From Adiantum capillus-veneris (lineage: Eukaryota; Streptophyta; Polypodiopsida; Polypodiales; Pteridaceae): 64,000 nucleotides of DNA. The position numbers and the translations under genes were made by a program. The stretch spans positions 144,389,741 through 144,453,740 of the forward strand of contig CM043945.1 of assembly GCA_014529385.2 (NCBI GenBank), given 5' to 3'. Below the pieces are notes generated by a model. The model saw only the letters and a program-made list of their open reading frames with translations. It did no database searches and had not been told where the DNA came from. Of this stretch, positions 1-10,950 are shown in pieces. The number at the start of each line of letters is the position of its first letter. Position 1 is the first letter of the stretch.

Positions 1-55
1 AAATATCAATGTTTATTTCGACGATATTTTCAACGTCGATTTCGACGCTAAAAAA
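1..55. repeat. Left subterminal repeats of the CACTA element
   Basis: Short TTTCGACGAT and CGTCGATTTCGACG blocks occur in tandem. They match in style and sequence the repeats just inside the right terminus (10270-10420). In CACTA elements such arrays bind the element's DNA-binding protein. Confidence 0.65.
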
Positions 56-146
56 ATTGGGGGAAAAAACCCTGCTCTATTTGGCTGCGGCATTTTCTGC
101 GCGCGATCAAACAAAGAGCTCTCTTTGTTTGCTACAAACAGAGCAG

Positions 147-147
<1 letters not shown>

Positions 148-192
<45 letters not shown>
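148..192. repeat. (TC)n microsatellite
   Basis: An almost perfect run of CT dinucleotides. Long open frames across it are low-complexity artefacts. Confidence 0.95.
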
Positions 193-195
<3 letters not shown>

Positions 196-199
196 CGAG

Positions 200-408
200 T
201 GTGCGCGCATGCGTACGTATGCATGTGCATGTGTATAATGGACAAGAGAAGAGAGAGAGAGAGAGGGTTCCCGATTTAGGCATGCGTGGGTGTTTGTGAG
301 AAACATGACACACAAACACCCGTGCATGCCTAAACCCTCTCCCTCTCTCTCTCTCTCTTCTCTTGTCCATTATACACGTGCACACGCACATATACGCATG
401 CGCTCTCT
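200..408. repeat. Long imperfect inverted repeat (hairpin)
   Basis: The arm at about 232-298 (starting TGTATAATGGACAAGAGAAG) is repeated inverted at about 311-376 with a loop of roughly 12 nt. Weaker pairing of alternating GTGCGCGCATGCG-like sequence extends the stem outwards to about 200 and 408. Further partial copies of the TCCATTATACAC end lie at about 430-445 and 540-552. It sits in the subterminal part of the CACTA element. Confidence 0.75.
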
Positions 409-1120
409 GTCTCTCTCTGTCTCTCTTTTCTTCTCCATTATACACAAGCACGCACTCTCTCTTTCTGTCCTAAGTGTCATTAAACACAAACACAAGCGCA
501 AGACACACAAACACACGCGCATGAAATAGCTTCTTCTAGTGTCCATTACACATGAAACGTGCGCAACGCAAGGTAACGAAACCTAGACCAAGACTTACCA
601 AGATGCGTTGCTACGGAATGGATGTAGGATTAGGTTTAGAATTTAGGTTTCAAGAACGGATGTGCATTTTACGTTTAAGTAGAAATATAGGCGCAAAGGA
701 GGTCGAAGGTGGAAGGAGATACACAGGAGGCTGAAGAGAAGAAGGACGATCTAAAAGAAGAGAAAGACCAGAGAGGATATGCGTCGGTGAGTTGGAATTA
801 GAGTAAGGAGAATGGCATATCCCACTCTTGCTTATTGTCAAAAGACTATGCGCGCTTTAGGCTCAAGGCTCTGAATACACTTATAGACAAAGGGGCAAAG
901 GGGTTTTGCCCGCTACATGCATTGCCATGTAGACTTGTGTGTGCACGTATGTGGCACCCATGAATGTAGGATTTGACCAATCAAGAAGAGACTATGACCT
1001 AGTTGTCCTAATCTCTGTGCACCTCTAGACCAAGGTGTGCGGAGATCGGGCATGGCTAGAGAATGTGAGGTAGTTTATACTGTGAGGCGTATACTGAGGA
1101 AACCATTGTAACTATTGTAG
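409..1120. other. CACTA subterminal and leader region, no gene seen
   Basis: Degenerate copies of the hairpin end continue to about 560. The rest is the likely 5' leader of the transposase gene. The short open frames have no recognisable similarity or coding pattern. Confidence 0.5.
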
Positions 1121-3423
1121 ATGGCATCATCGTCAACTACCATGGAGGAAAAGATTGCATATCCATGCACTCTTTGCAAGTATCAAATCTTGTGTAAGCG
1201 CAGGATATGCAATGAGCATGTGCACAAGCACGAAGAGTTCGATAGAGAAAACGTACAAGATCTGCATTATGACTCTTATGGAGCGGGCATGGAGTTTCGT
1301 GACATAGCACCGACGTTGGAGCAGCAAAGAAAAAGGCCCGTAGTTATAAATTCATTTAATTTAGAGACAATGGTGGAAGAAGGGGACAACTTAGAGGCTC
1401 AAGACGATGGCTGGAGGACATGTTGGATGCCTTCTTTAAACCGAATGAAGAGAACGTTGACCAAACAGTGCTCGAAGGCATGCCCCTATCTCCTGCAGAT
1501 ATGTTGAGGAGGTTGGCGCGTCAACCAATCTATGGAGGCACAAAAATATCGGTGCTTCGTGTGTGCCTCTCTTTTTTGAATCTGTAGTCCGTGTACGGGA
1601 GGTCAAATGTAAGTGCCACTGCTCTGTTCAGGTACATAACAAGCGCATCAATTCACGTCCGACTGGATGTGTCGATTCTTTGCTTATAGTTAGTCATGAT
1701 TTGAGCAGGTTGCTGCGAGATCAACTACTTTCCGAAGGAAATGAAATGCCCCCCTCTAGGCCAGACGCAAAGAGACTATTGACCTCAATTGGCTTGGACT
1801 ACAACAAGATTCATGCATGCCCAAATGATTGCATTTTGTTCCGTAATAAATTTGCAGATTATCTTGCATGTCCTAAGTGCGGAGCAATGTGATACAAGCA
1901 AGATGCCGTTGGCAAGTCAGTGCCAAATAAAGTGCTACGACATTTTTCAATTATTCTGCGAATAAAGAGAATGTTTCGTTGTGGTTCCATTGCTAAGCTG
2001 ATGCGATGGCATGCTACGTATAGATACACAGATGCAATGTTACGGGTGCCGGCTGATTCAAGGGCTTGGAAGCACGTCAAAAATACTTGGCCTAACTTTA
2101 AGAGTGAACCACATAACCTGCGATTGGGATTGGCAATGGATGGAGTCAATCCATTTGGCTTGAGGAGCTTGTCATGGAGCACGTGGCCCGTGTGCCTTGT
2201 CAATTACAACCTCCCACCATGGCTTGCTATCAAGAAGGATCACCTAATATTAGGATTGATTGTGCCTGGAAAGTTCAAGGCAAAAAACATGGATGTTTAC
2301 CTCGCACCATTGGTGGATGAGTTACTAGAGCTATGGCATGGGATCGACATTGCAGATGCATCAGAACCAACTTTGCAACGACAAGCAAGGGTGGAGGGAA
2401 TCCTTTTGTGGACTATGCATGATTGGTTAGGTTACGGTGAATATTCTGGTAATGATGTGGCGTACATTTCTTTCCTCAAAACGAATGATCCAACTCTTGT
2501 AGTGCTAACTGTTATTGAACGTAGGTTTTACAATTTCGAGATACCATGCATGTCCATTCTGCGGGCCCTCATTAGATGCGCGCTATTCTGGGCCACTTCG
2601 AAAGACTATCTATCAAGGCCACCATCGATACCTTCCTGATGTCCACCACTTGTGTGAAGGTCAATTTGGTCATGTCGAATATGGAGGTATGCATGTTCGA
2701 GCGCGGCGTCGCCGTTGGGAGCAAGGGCATGGACACCTCGTTCTAGGAATGAAGCACTTGTCCATTCTCCATACATTGCCGTACTAGGGTGATCTTCTCA
2801 TAAATCATTTTCTGGATCTAATGCATATATTCAAGAATGTGGGAGAGCTTCTCTGGAAGACAATCACATGAACAAAAGATAGTCGAGCACAACGAGATGA
2901 CCTGCAATTGGTCGAAAAGATGCCATAGCTATGGACTACTAAAACCGTCACGGGTCGAACAAAGCTCCCTAAAGCACCATGGGTACTGCTTAAAAGCGAG
3001 GAGCGGTAGGTGAAAAGAGTGATTTTAGAGTTCAGGACACCAACTAGATGCATGCGATGTCTCAAAACAGCATTCACCCGTGACGATCAATTGTTAGGTC
3101 TAAAGACACACGACTAGCATAAGTTCTTGCAATTTATACTTCCAATTGCAATCAAGGGGAGCTTGACAGAGGAGATGCAATCATGCATATACAAGATAAG
3201 CGACTTGGTGCGTTGGATCTCTTCCAAAGAGATACGAGAGGATTCCATTGCATCAGCTCGTGCTAATTCTATTGAGGCTATTCGTCTAGTTGAGAAGTAT
3301 CTATCCACAAGAGTGCTAACAATCCAAATGCATTTGATTGTTCACATAGTGGACGAGGTCGCAGTTGCCGGCACAGTCTATAGTCGCCCGCTCAGATGGC
3401 AGCGGCTTCGTAGTATTGGGTAG
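1121..3423 (+). pseudogene. CACTA TNP2-type transposase, frameshifted relic
   Basis: The product would catalyse cut-and-paste transposition of the CACTA element. Family hallmarks appear in order but in different frames. An N-terminal Cys-rich transposase-associated segment starts at ATG 1121. The block KISVLRVCLSFLNL is near 1550. TNP2 signatures KIHACPNDCILFRN (about 1806-1850) and RLGLAMDGVNPFG (about 2120-2160) follow, then the proline-rich YNLPPWLAIKK near 2205, KTIYQGHHRYLPD near 2605-2645, and LDLMHIFKNVGELLWKTI near 2813-2868. The end is a DUF4218-like region at 3127-3423 (LPIAIKGSLTEEM, then VHIVDEVAVAG). Several frameshifts and in-frame stops separate the pieces, for example around 1507, 1890 and 2640, so it is inactive unless some breaks are introns. 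Homology is strong by motif; exact exon edges are not resolved. Confidence 0.88.
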
Positions 3424-4143
3424 CACGTGGTACCGGCACGACACCGTCAGGTTGGACACTGGCTGGTCCGATGCCTGCAAGTATGTCTCCTAGCACGCAC
3501 GCTTTGACACTTGTGGGCGTTATTCCTCCAGTCACGGCCTCTTCGACACCTAGGGCGACTGGCTCAGTGGGTCCATCAACAATGTCCCTTTCTACTCTAG
3601 GGGCATCTCCCAGTTTTTCATGCTCATGACGCTCTCGCAGATCGTCAGGTGGAGGTGGGGGTTGTTGTGGGGGAGGGTCTATGGATGCTTCGAACCCTCC
3701 TCGCTCATGGCCCCCTTCCGATGCAGGCACGCTGCAGACACCTTGGAGGGCACACGAGCACAGTGCATCCAAGGTCTATCATGTACGGGAGGATGGGCAG
3801 CTCGACATGGATGCAGTCGACCGGGATTGAGATGAGATAATGGATTTTCTAGCTCGCAGAGTTACAGCTCGCTAACACCATCATGGTTCCTTGGCCATAG
3901 CAGGACCACAGTAAAATCAATTACATAGTGGAGAGCATCCTTCGAGAGTACCAGCTTGCTCGAGAGTACCAGCCTGCTTCGGGTTCACAGGAGGTTCCCA
4001 AGAGGTGGATCACAGGTGTTGCACGGGATACCATGAACCACCGTCGAGATCATGCTGGTCAATGTTTCAGGCTAGGCCAAGAGAAGCCTAGCGATATCCC
4101 ACACGATACGTGGTAGCAGATCAAAGAGGAGGAGGAGTTGGCA
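3424..4143 (+). other. CACTA interior downstream of TNP2, degraded coding sequence
   Basis: After the DUF4218-like segment come short open stretches without a clear domain. A frame at 3928-4116 reads through repeated REYQLAREYQPA-like residues and ends in a stop. In many CACTA elements a DUF4216 or En/Spm C-terminal region sits here. I cannot confirm either by motif. The copia insertion interrupts this stretch at 4143/4144. Confidence 0.35.
4139..4143. repeat. Target-site duplication TGGCA, left copy
   Basis: TGGCA directly precedes the copia LTR and is repeated at 9315-9319 right after the other LTR: a perfect 5-bp duplication. Confidence 0.95.
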
Positions 4144-4370
4144 TGTTGGAATTAGGGTTGCAGAGAAACACACACAGCTTGGAGAAGACGAAGGAAGCTC
4201 AAGGCACACAATAGAGAGTATGTTACTTAGTGTGCAATGGAAAGATAGATAGCCCTAGAGTGATGGGCGTATATACAATGCACGGGGGAAAAAACCTCGT
4301 AAAGAGGGAAAAAATGCCCCGGCGGTCCTAGTGTGTTCACACACATCACTACCGCATGTATATGGTAACA
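4144..4370 (-). repeat. Copia 3' LTR (left)
   Basis: 227 bp, TGTTGGAATTAG... to ...TATGGTAACA. It matches the 9088-9314 copy except for two substitutions noticed in a base-by-base reading. Confidence 0.97.
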
Positions 4371-4386
4371 AATCCCCCCTGGAGTG
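4371..4386 (-). promoter_or_regulatory. Copia polypurine tract
   Basis: On the minus strand a CCAGGGGGGATT-type G-rich purine run abuts the 3' LTR, the expected position for the plus-strand DNA primer. Confidence 0.8.
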
Positions 4387-4445
4387 ATGCGGTGAACGAG
4401 AGCTGGCACATGAGTAAAGGGAAGTGCCAAGCCCTGAGGACAGGG

Positions 4446-7400
4446 TCAATTCACAAAGGGGAGTAAGCCCAAAGCTTTGCGGAAAGCTTCAAGCTTCTCA
4501 CGAGACAATGCCTTTGTGAAAAGATCTGCAAGGTTGTCCTGTGTTGGCACATGAGCCAAGCTGATCTCTCCTGCTGAGAGCCTCTCCCTGACATAGTGGT
4601 AATGCACCTCAATGTGCTTTGTGCGAGCATGAAAAACTGGGTTCCTCGCAACTGCCAATGCGCTCTGACTGTCAGTGTAGATAGTGTTGGCAGTGTCCTG
4701 TCCAACACCCAAATCAGCCATAAGGCGTCTGAGCCATACACACTCAACCGTAGCTGTGAAGACTGCCCTGTACTCAGCCTCACAACTCGAAGTGGCCACA
4801 GTAGGTTGCTTCTTGCTCAACCATGATATACATGAACTTCCAAGCATGAAACAAAAACCACTTGTGGACACTCGTGTGTCAAAACAACCAGCCCAATCTG
4901 AGTTCGAAAAAGCATGTAAGTCTGGCGGCAATGATCCCCCCTTGGGATAAAACAAGCCAAGATGTAAAGTGCCACTAAGGTAGCGGAAAATCCTTTTGAC
5001 AGCCTGCCAATGCTTAGACCCTGGGCTATGCATAAATTTGCTGACCTGTGAGACTGCAAACTGAATATCCGGCCTTGTGTTGCATACATAAATGAGGCAG
5101 CCAACAGCAGTTTGGTAAAGAGTGACATCAGTAGGATCGCCAGCATCATGTAGACTCAACTTCAAACCTGTTTCCATGGGAGTGGCAATAGGTTTGCAAT
5201 CCTCAAGTCCAAATTTACATAGCAATGTCTCTATGTAACTTTTCTGACACAAGGCAATACCACCATCACACTGCTTAAACTGTATACCCAAGTAATGATG
5301 CAACAGCCCCAAATCTTTCATCTTGAAAGTAGCATTCAAATCAGCCTTAAATTCAGCAATATGTCTCTCATTTGGTCCAGTGATCAGCAAATCATCAACA
5401 TAAAGAACCATGATGAGAAATACATCACCCTCACGCTTTACATACAATGTGCTTTCTGTTGGACTGTTACGAAAGCCTTGTTTGACCAAATGAGTGTCAG
5501 CTTTCTCATACCAAGCACGAGGAGATTGCTTCAACCCATACAAAGCCTTGTTACATTTGCACACTTTGTCCTCTTGTCCTTTTATGACAAAACCGCGAGG
5601 CTGTGTTACATAAACTTCCTCAAATATGTCACCATTCAAGAAAGCAGTAACAATGTCTGATTGATGTACATCCCAACCAAAATGAGCTGCCAATGCACAT
5701 AGAAAACGCACAGTAGTCATACGACAAGTGGGAGCAAAAGTCTCTTGATAATCTATGCCTTTTTGCTGTGCATAACCCTTTGCAACAAGTCGAGCCTTAT
5801 GGCGATCGATCTCACCATCCGGCTTGCGTTTCAACTTGTAAACCCACTTCGTACCAATGGCCTTTTTGCCAGGAGGCAAATCACATAAAGTCCATGTGTC
5901 ATTTTCTATAAGTGCATCATATTCTGATTGCATGGCAGCCATCCAATTTTCTGAATTTTGTGCTTCATCAAAAGTCAGAGGCTCCTCAACATCATGTAAG
6001 CTAGACACAGCCAAAGCATAACAATCTGATGCATAAGATGCATGGCGAGAGCCTGAATGAGTACGACTAGACAAAGGTGCATCCAATTTATTGTCACGCA
6101 AAGTGTGCACCAGCCATTTTGGCATACCTCTAGCCTGCTCATTTTCAGCCCTTTCCTCATCAAGTACATCATGTACATCTGCATCAGTAATAGGCTGATC
6201 TACGACATTTTCAGAAACCCCCATAGGCTGTACATTTGTCTCAATGGAACTTACATTCGTATTTCCACCACTGAAAAGAGGCAACAAAGTGTCATAAATG
6301 TCTTGTGAGCTTACATTACTGTCTCTAGACAGCAAGGGCTGAACAGAATCTTCCACAAACACTACATCCCGTGAAACGAGAATACGTTTTGTTTGCGGAT
6401 GATACGACCTGTAACCTTTGCTTTCAGCACTGTAACCAACAAAAATACATTTGACAGCCTTATCATCCAATTTTCTGCGCTGCACTTGTGGCACCAAAGC
6501 ATATGCCAAACAGTCAAAAACACGCATGTTCTCAATAGAAGGCTTTCTATCATGCCATGCTTCATATGGAGTAATAGACTGCAAAGCTTACGTAGGACAC
6601 CTGTTAAGTACATAAGTGGCACACATGATGGCCTCAAGCCAAAAAGAATGCGGTAAAGCTTGACTTTTGACCATACATCGTGCCATTTCCGTCAGTGACC
6701 TGTTTTTCCTCTTAGCAACACCATTTTGCTAAGGTGTATAAGGCACTGTACATTGGAGTTTTATCCCACGACTAGCCAGAAATGCATTAAATTCATGAGA
6801 CATATACTCCCCCCCTCGATCGGAACGGAGGGTGCCCATAGTACATTTCGAGACATTTTCAGCCATAGCCAGAAATTGTTTGAAGCACATAAAAACTTCG
6901 GACTTGTCTTTAAGCGGAAATACCCATGCATGCCTGGAGTAATCATCAATGAAAGTCACGAAGTACAGGTAATTGCCCAAGGACGGAGTTTGCATGGGCC
7001 CACAAACATCACTATGCACAAGCTGCAACCTGCATGTGGCCCGAACTGAGCCATCCTTTGGAAATTTAGAACGCTGCATCTTACCCAAAATACAGCCTTC
7101 ACAAACATGTTTGACAGGTGCTTCAAGAGGTGGCAAAGAAGCAACCATATCAGATTTCTACAAACGCAGCAAACTGGCAAAATTCAGATGACCAAAACGT
7201 GCATGCCAAAGTTTTGCATCTGAAATAGCCCTTGAATCTGCAACAGCATTTGCAAAGTTTTGTCCACACTTGTCATACAAAGTGAGCTTATACAGCCCAC
7301 GGCACAAAAGGCTAGATGCAACAATTTCATCACCAAAACTGAGATCATGAACTGTACATCTGTCATCCACAAATTTGACTACAAGTCCAAGTCTAGCAAG

Positions 7401-8725
7401 TGCGGATACAGACAAGAGATTCTTCTTGATCCCAGGTACATAAAGTGCATCAACAAGTGTGAAGGAACTGCCATTAGCAGCAGTGAGCACAATCTTTCCA
7501 ACTCCCTGAACTGGATAAGAGGCATTGTTGGCACAAGTGACTGAATTCCCATGAGGGACAGACTCGAGAGAGGTAAACAATTCACGAGGTGAGGTAATGT
7601 GCTTTGTAGCACCACTGTCGAAATACCACACATGTGAATCTGTAGCAACTGACAAGCATGCATCATGGACATCAGGATTGTAAGTGCACTCTGCGCTAAA
7701 AGCCCATTCTGCATCAACATCAGCAACACAGTCTCCTTTCACAGAAGACTCAAAAATGGATGCATTTGTAGTGGAAGCAGCATTTGGAGTGGAACCACCC
7801 TCTTTCTTCTTAGCCTCTTTGGCCTTCAACTTAGGACACGACTTGATCAAGTGATCATTGGATTTACAATAATGGCAACGCATCTTCTTTTTGCCTTTAT
7901 CACCAGAATTTCTAGACGAAGTGCTGCCAGCAAAAGCATTAGGAACATAAGTTTTGCTACTCGCAACAGAACCATAAGAAGTGGCTGCATTACTGTTACC
8001 ACCCTTTCTTTGAGAAGCAATAAAAGCCTGTTCAACTGCACGCTGCCTAGTCCTGTTTTTTCTGGAAAGTGATCTTGCAACAGCAATGTGCATAATGCAT
8101 CAAACTTGACAACTTCAGGATTTCCTTGGGTCATCAGTCTCCAAGTACTAGCAAAAGTCTGGTAGGAATCTGGTAAGGCATCAAGAACAGTCTGCACAAG
8201 GAAACTGTCTGAAATGACTTCACCTGCAGAAATAAGCTACTCATTGATATCCTTGACACTAGCAAGGAAAGTGTCCATATCATCTTCCTCATTCATAATC
8301 TTCGCCTTTAGCTCTTTACGTAGCAAAGCAATTTTAGCCTCATTGCGGCTTGCATAAAGACCTGCTAAAATATCCCAAGCCTGTTTTGCAGATTTTGCTG
8401 AACGGATGTGAGGAACAATGGTGCGCTTCAGAGACAACGCAATCAATGCATGAGCCTGCGCATCCTTAACATCCCAACGAGCTTGTTCTGTCGTAGGCAA
8501 AACAACTTTAACAGCTGCAATCCTTGCAGCAAGACCTGCAACATCCTCAACATCACCTACATCCTCAGGACCAGGGCGTACATCAATGCCCTGCACAATG
8601 TTCCAGACACCTTTTGACACAAGAACATGTTGCATCATATAAGCCCACATAGGGTAGTTGTCTCCATCCAACCTGTCCTCAGCAGCAAACATCTTGAACA
8701 CATCTGTGTTGTTGTTGTCTGCCAT
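4446..8725 (-). pseudogene. Copia gag-pol polyprotein with stops and a frameshift
   Basis: Start: ATG at 8725 (MADNNNTDVFKM), inside a longer frame. Gag (UBN2-like) runs to about 7900. A CCHC knuckle CHYCKSNDHLIKSC follows, then an aspartic protease with WYFDSGATKHI and a pre-integrase HARFGHLNF motif. The integrase shows HSDVCGPM, FIDDYSRHAW and RSDRGGEY. The reverse transcriptase has YVDD in LIMVLYVDDLLITG. RNase H shows SCEAEYRA and the tail KHIEVHYHYVRERL. In-frame stops lie at 8237-8239 (TAG), 7156-7158 (TAG), 6727-6729 (TAG) and 6585-6587 (TAA). A frameshift lies near 8060-8080. The third catalytic Glu of the integrase (usual NGVAER) is Lys here (NGVAKR). Each stop sits where the family has Gln, so each can be one C-to-T change. 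Inactive. Confidence 0.95.
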
Positions 8726-9070
8726 GGTAAATGCTGCACCTGATGTGAAAACTGCCCAAAAATAGGAGAAACGGAGCGGGAACAACCTGTGCTATATAGC
8801 ACAAACCGTAGAAGACTGTAAGGCACCTGTTATGCAGAAAACGGCACTGACAGAAATTCTGCACAAAATGACGAAATAGCCTGTGCAGTACTGCCTGTAG
8901 TGGAAACGTACGCCGAAATGAGCCCAAATCAAAATTTTGAGCAGACCAAGCTCTTCGAGCTCGCCCAAAAAATTTGTCAACCTTTGAACGCTCGCCAAAG
9001 CTCACTGAAATCGGAGAAAGTGAGCAGGCGTGTGCTGGAGCAGCTGGCGACTAAGCCCGGGCGGACGTGA

Positions 9071-9085
9071 CCTGCTCTGATACCA
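9071..9085 (-). promoter_or_regulatory. Copia primer-binding site, initiator Met-tRNA
   Basis: The minus strand reads TGGTATCAGAGCAGG two bases inside the 5' LTR. TGGTATCAGAGC is the standard complement of the plant initiator Met-tRNA 3' end, used by many Ty1/copia elements to prime reverse transcription. Confidence 0.95.
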
Positions 9086-9087
9086 AT

Positions 9088-9314
9088 TGTTGGAATTAGG
9101 GTTGCAGAGAAACACACACAGCTTGGAGAAGACGAAGGAAGCTCAAGGCACACAATAGAGAGTATGTTACTTAGTGTGCAATGGAAAGATAGATAGCCCT
9201 AGAGTGATGGGCGTATATACAATGCACGGGGGAAAAAACCTCCTAAAGAGGGAAAAAATGCCCCGGCGGTCCTAGTGTGTTCACACACATCACTACCACA
9301 TGTATATGGTAACA
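9088..9314 (-). repeat. Copia 5' LTR (right)
   Basis: 227 bp, the pair of 4144-4370. On the minus strand it should hold promoter and polyadenylation signals. Confidence 0.97.
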
Positions 9315-9319
9315 TGGCA
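9315..9319. repeat. Target-site duplication TGGCA, right copy
   Basis: Matches 4139-4143 exactly and immediately follows the LTR. Confidence 0.95.
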
Positions 9320-9610
9320 GACACGAGGTTCAAACAACAGAGAGATGCTGTGCAGAGTCGGCTCACTTCCAGGGGTACATCTCATCTCGACAGTGGCAGA
9401 TTTGACACTTTTCGCTATGAGTTTGTGAGTATCCTATGTCATTTTCGCACATGTACATGTCGTATATGATAGATCATAATGTTTCAAATGAATGCAGAAT
9501 CTTGCAATGAGGCGAGCTCCAACACGCGACGAGGAGACCGTTGCATATCGGCGAGGATTGGTTCCTCTACTAGAGGATCTCAAGGCCAGGGGAGAGACAG
9601 TGCACTGACA
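9315..9610 (+). pseudogene. Second CACTA gene, exon fragments severed by the copia insertion
   Basis: The open frame after the duplication reads ADTRFKQQRDAVQSRL, then SGRFDTFRYEF. A typical GTGAGT donor at 9425 and a TGCAG acceptor ending at 9497 would remove a 73-nt intron and join to RRAPTRDEETVAYRRGLVPL, ending at a stop near 9600. The part before the copia element lies around 4080-4143. The position, behind TNP2 on the same strand, fits the second protein or C-terminal region of CACTA elements. No catalytic motif is visible, so the family assignment rests on context. Confidence 0.4.
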
Positions 9611-10265
9611 GGACTTAGACGTCCGCCGATGATTCAAGTGAGAGAGTTGGGCAAAATCTTTGTTCAATACAAGCATGTAAGATAAACTACATACGTACTC
9701 TAATTTATGATTTATTTGTTCCTCTGTCTGTAGGTGTGGATTCTGATGGTGGTTACACTTTACGACATGGATAGGAAGCTTTTTTGTGTATTCAGCTAGC
9801 CAGTATGACATATATTCTACTAGCTTGTATATTTGACACATTTATGATTTTGGTGCAGTTATGTTTGTGTATATGGACATGATTATCATGTTTTGGTTAT
9901 GGTTATCGTTAAGTACGTAGTGTTAAGTTATGGTTATGGTTACCAGCTAATTTGGTTGTAGTTAATTATGGAGTACATGAGTATGTCATTATTGAAGAAA
10001 TGTTAACTTTTTTGCTTTCTATTTCAATATCTTGCCTTAAATCTCCTGTGAGATCCTACATGGTTATGTTGTAGGAGGCATGGTTATTTTTTGAAATGGT
10101 AACCATAAAGCAAAGGAAAATTTGCCGAAATTTTACGGGAGCACAATTGCTTTTGGTGCTACTCGCTTTCTTGGGTAGAGGGCATGTAGCTTGGTATGTG
10201 CAGGTGTCCTCTCTTTTATAAGAGGTCCCCATGTGCCAAGTTGTATGCCGTCTGTCCAATGATTT
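9611..10265. other. CACTA 3' interior, no gene seen
   Basis: AT-rich sequence with a GTTATGGTTATGG-like simple repeat around 9895-9950. No coding pattern was recognised on either strand. Confidence 0.5.
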
Positions 10266-10438
10266 TTTTAAAAATATAGAGTCGCTATATGCGTCGATAT
10301 GGGCATTGAAATACATGTTGATATATTCATATTTCGACGTGTATTTTGACGATTTTAGCAACGAGTTCATAACGACGCAAATATCGACGTTTATATCGAC
10401 GATCTGAAGCGTCGATATGACCTTGTTTCCTTGTAGTG
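10266..10438. repeat. Right subterminal repeats and TIR of the CACTA element
   Basis: It contains repeated GTCGATAT, TTTCGACG and ATCGACG units in both orientations and ends in CCTTGTTTCCTTGTAGTG. Terminal TAGTG plus subterminal arrays are diagnostic of CACTA ends. Confidence 0.88.
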
Positions 10439-10760
10439 TACGTAGAGTAATTTTGTTGAGCTTTATCAAGATTTTTACTTTCAAATGCAATAGGATGACC
10501 ATCTTTAAGTAAGAGAGCTCATATGGCCTTATCACTCACAACAATCTCCACCACAAAGGATTTTGTGAATCAACTATAGTCAAAATGGAAGCCGTAGCAG
10601 CTAAAGCTCCTTTAAGCTTTTCAAAGCTACGTTTGTTGTTGTTCTTCCTAGAGAAAAGTTTGGCTTTGATCTTTAAATTGGTCAGTCATGGGTACGGCAA
10701 TCCTAGTATAATCCTTAATATACTTGCGATAAAACCTAGACATACCCTACTAATTGGGAC
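10439..10760 (-). pseudogene. Ty3/gypsy reverse transcriptase/RNase H relic, cut by CACTA
   Basis: The minus strand reads through typical RT thumb and RNase H start motifs: FYRKYIKDYTRIAVPM (about 10695-10740), FEKLKGALAATASILT (about 10580-10625), then DGHPIAFESKNLDKAQQNYS and TY at the CACTA boundary. At least two stops and small frameshifts are present. The RNase H ends abruptly at 10439, where the CACTA element begins; its remainder should lie upstream of this window. Confidence 0.85.
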
Positions 10761-10789
10761 CAACACTTACCCCTCCTTCAGTTTGCATG

Positions 10790-10950
10790 CAGTAACATGC
10801 CACACTCGATCACACACAAGGTGCCTATGGAAATTGTTTATGGTAAGAAATTGCATATTCCTGTCACTAATATTGGTTCTGATGTGCCTGATGTTGAATC
10901 TTTAATCCGTGATCATGCTAAAATTGATGTCACTCATGTAATACAAAACA
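10790..10950 (+). pseudogene. Ty3/gypsy integrase C-terminal fragment
   Basis: The plus strand reads PMEIVYGKKLHIPVTNIG and then VPDVESLIRDHAKIDVTHV, typical of the integrase tail region (usual SPFEIVYG). It is opposite in strand to the neighbouring RT relic, so this stretch is rearranged. Confidence 0.65.

Larger units (their letters stand above)
4144..9314 (-). mobile_element. Ty1/copia LTR retrotransposon, complete but inactivated
   Basis: It is bounded by two 227-bp direct LTRs of the form TGTTGG...GGTAACA and a perfect TGGCA target duplication. The element reads on the minus strand, so the 5' LTR is at 9088-9314. A primer-binding site complementary to initiator Met-tRNA and a G-rich polypurine tract flank the interior. 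Domains follow copia order: gag, zinc knuckle, protease, integrase, reverse transcriptase, RNase H. The LTRs differ at only two positions that I can see (a G/C and a G/A), so insertion was recent. Yet the polyprotein carries four stops, a frameshift and a lost integrase Glu. Confidence 0.97.
1..10438 (+). mobile_element. CACTA (En/Spm-type) DNA transposon, left end outside window
   Basis: The right end closes with TAGTG at 10434-10438, the complement of a CACTA terminus; read inwards on the minus strand the end begins CACTACAAGGAAACAAGG. Subterminal DNA at both sides (1-55 and about 10270-10420) is dense in TCGACG/CGTCGA-type short repeats in both orientations, as CACTA elements carry for transposase binding. 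The interior encodes a TNP2-type transposase (1121-3423) and a downstream gene fragment (9315-9610). A Ty1/copia element at 4144-9314 is nested inside. The DNA just beyond the right end is a minus-strand gypsy RNase H relic cut mid-gene, so the CACTA element itself landed in a gypsy element. The left TIR lies before position 1, so the 3-bp target duplication cannot be tested. Confidence 0.85.

Noticed and set aside
9..529. Ser/Leu-rich open frames near the window start
   Set aside because: They come from (TC)n and hairpin sequence.
6727..8239. RNA editing or stop readthrough to rescue the copia stops
   Set aside because: U-to-C editing that restores Gln codons is known from plant organelles, not nuclear transcripts, and the stops are not at a gag-pol border; decay is simpler.
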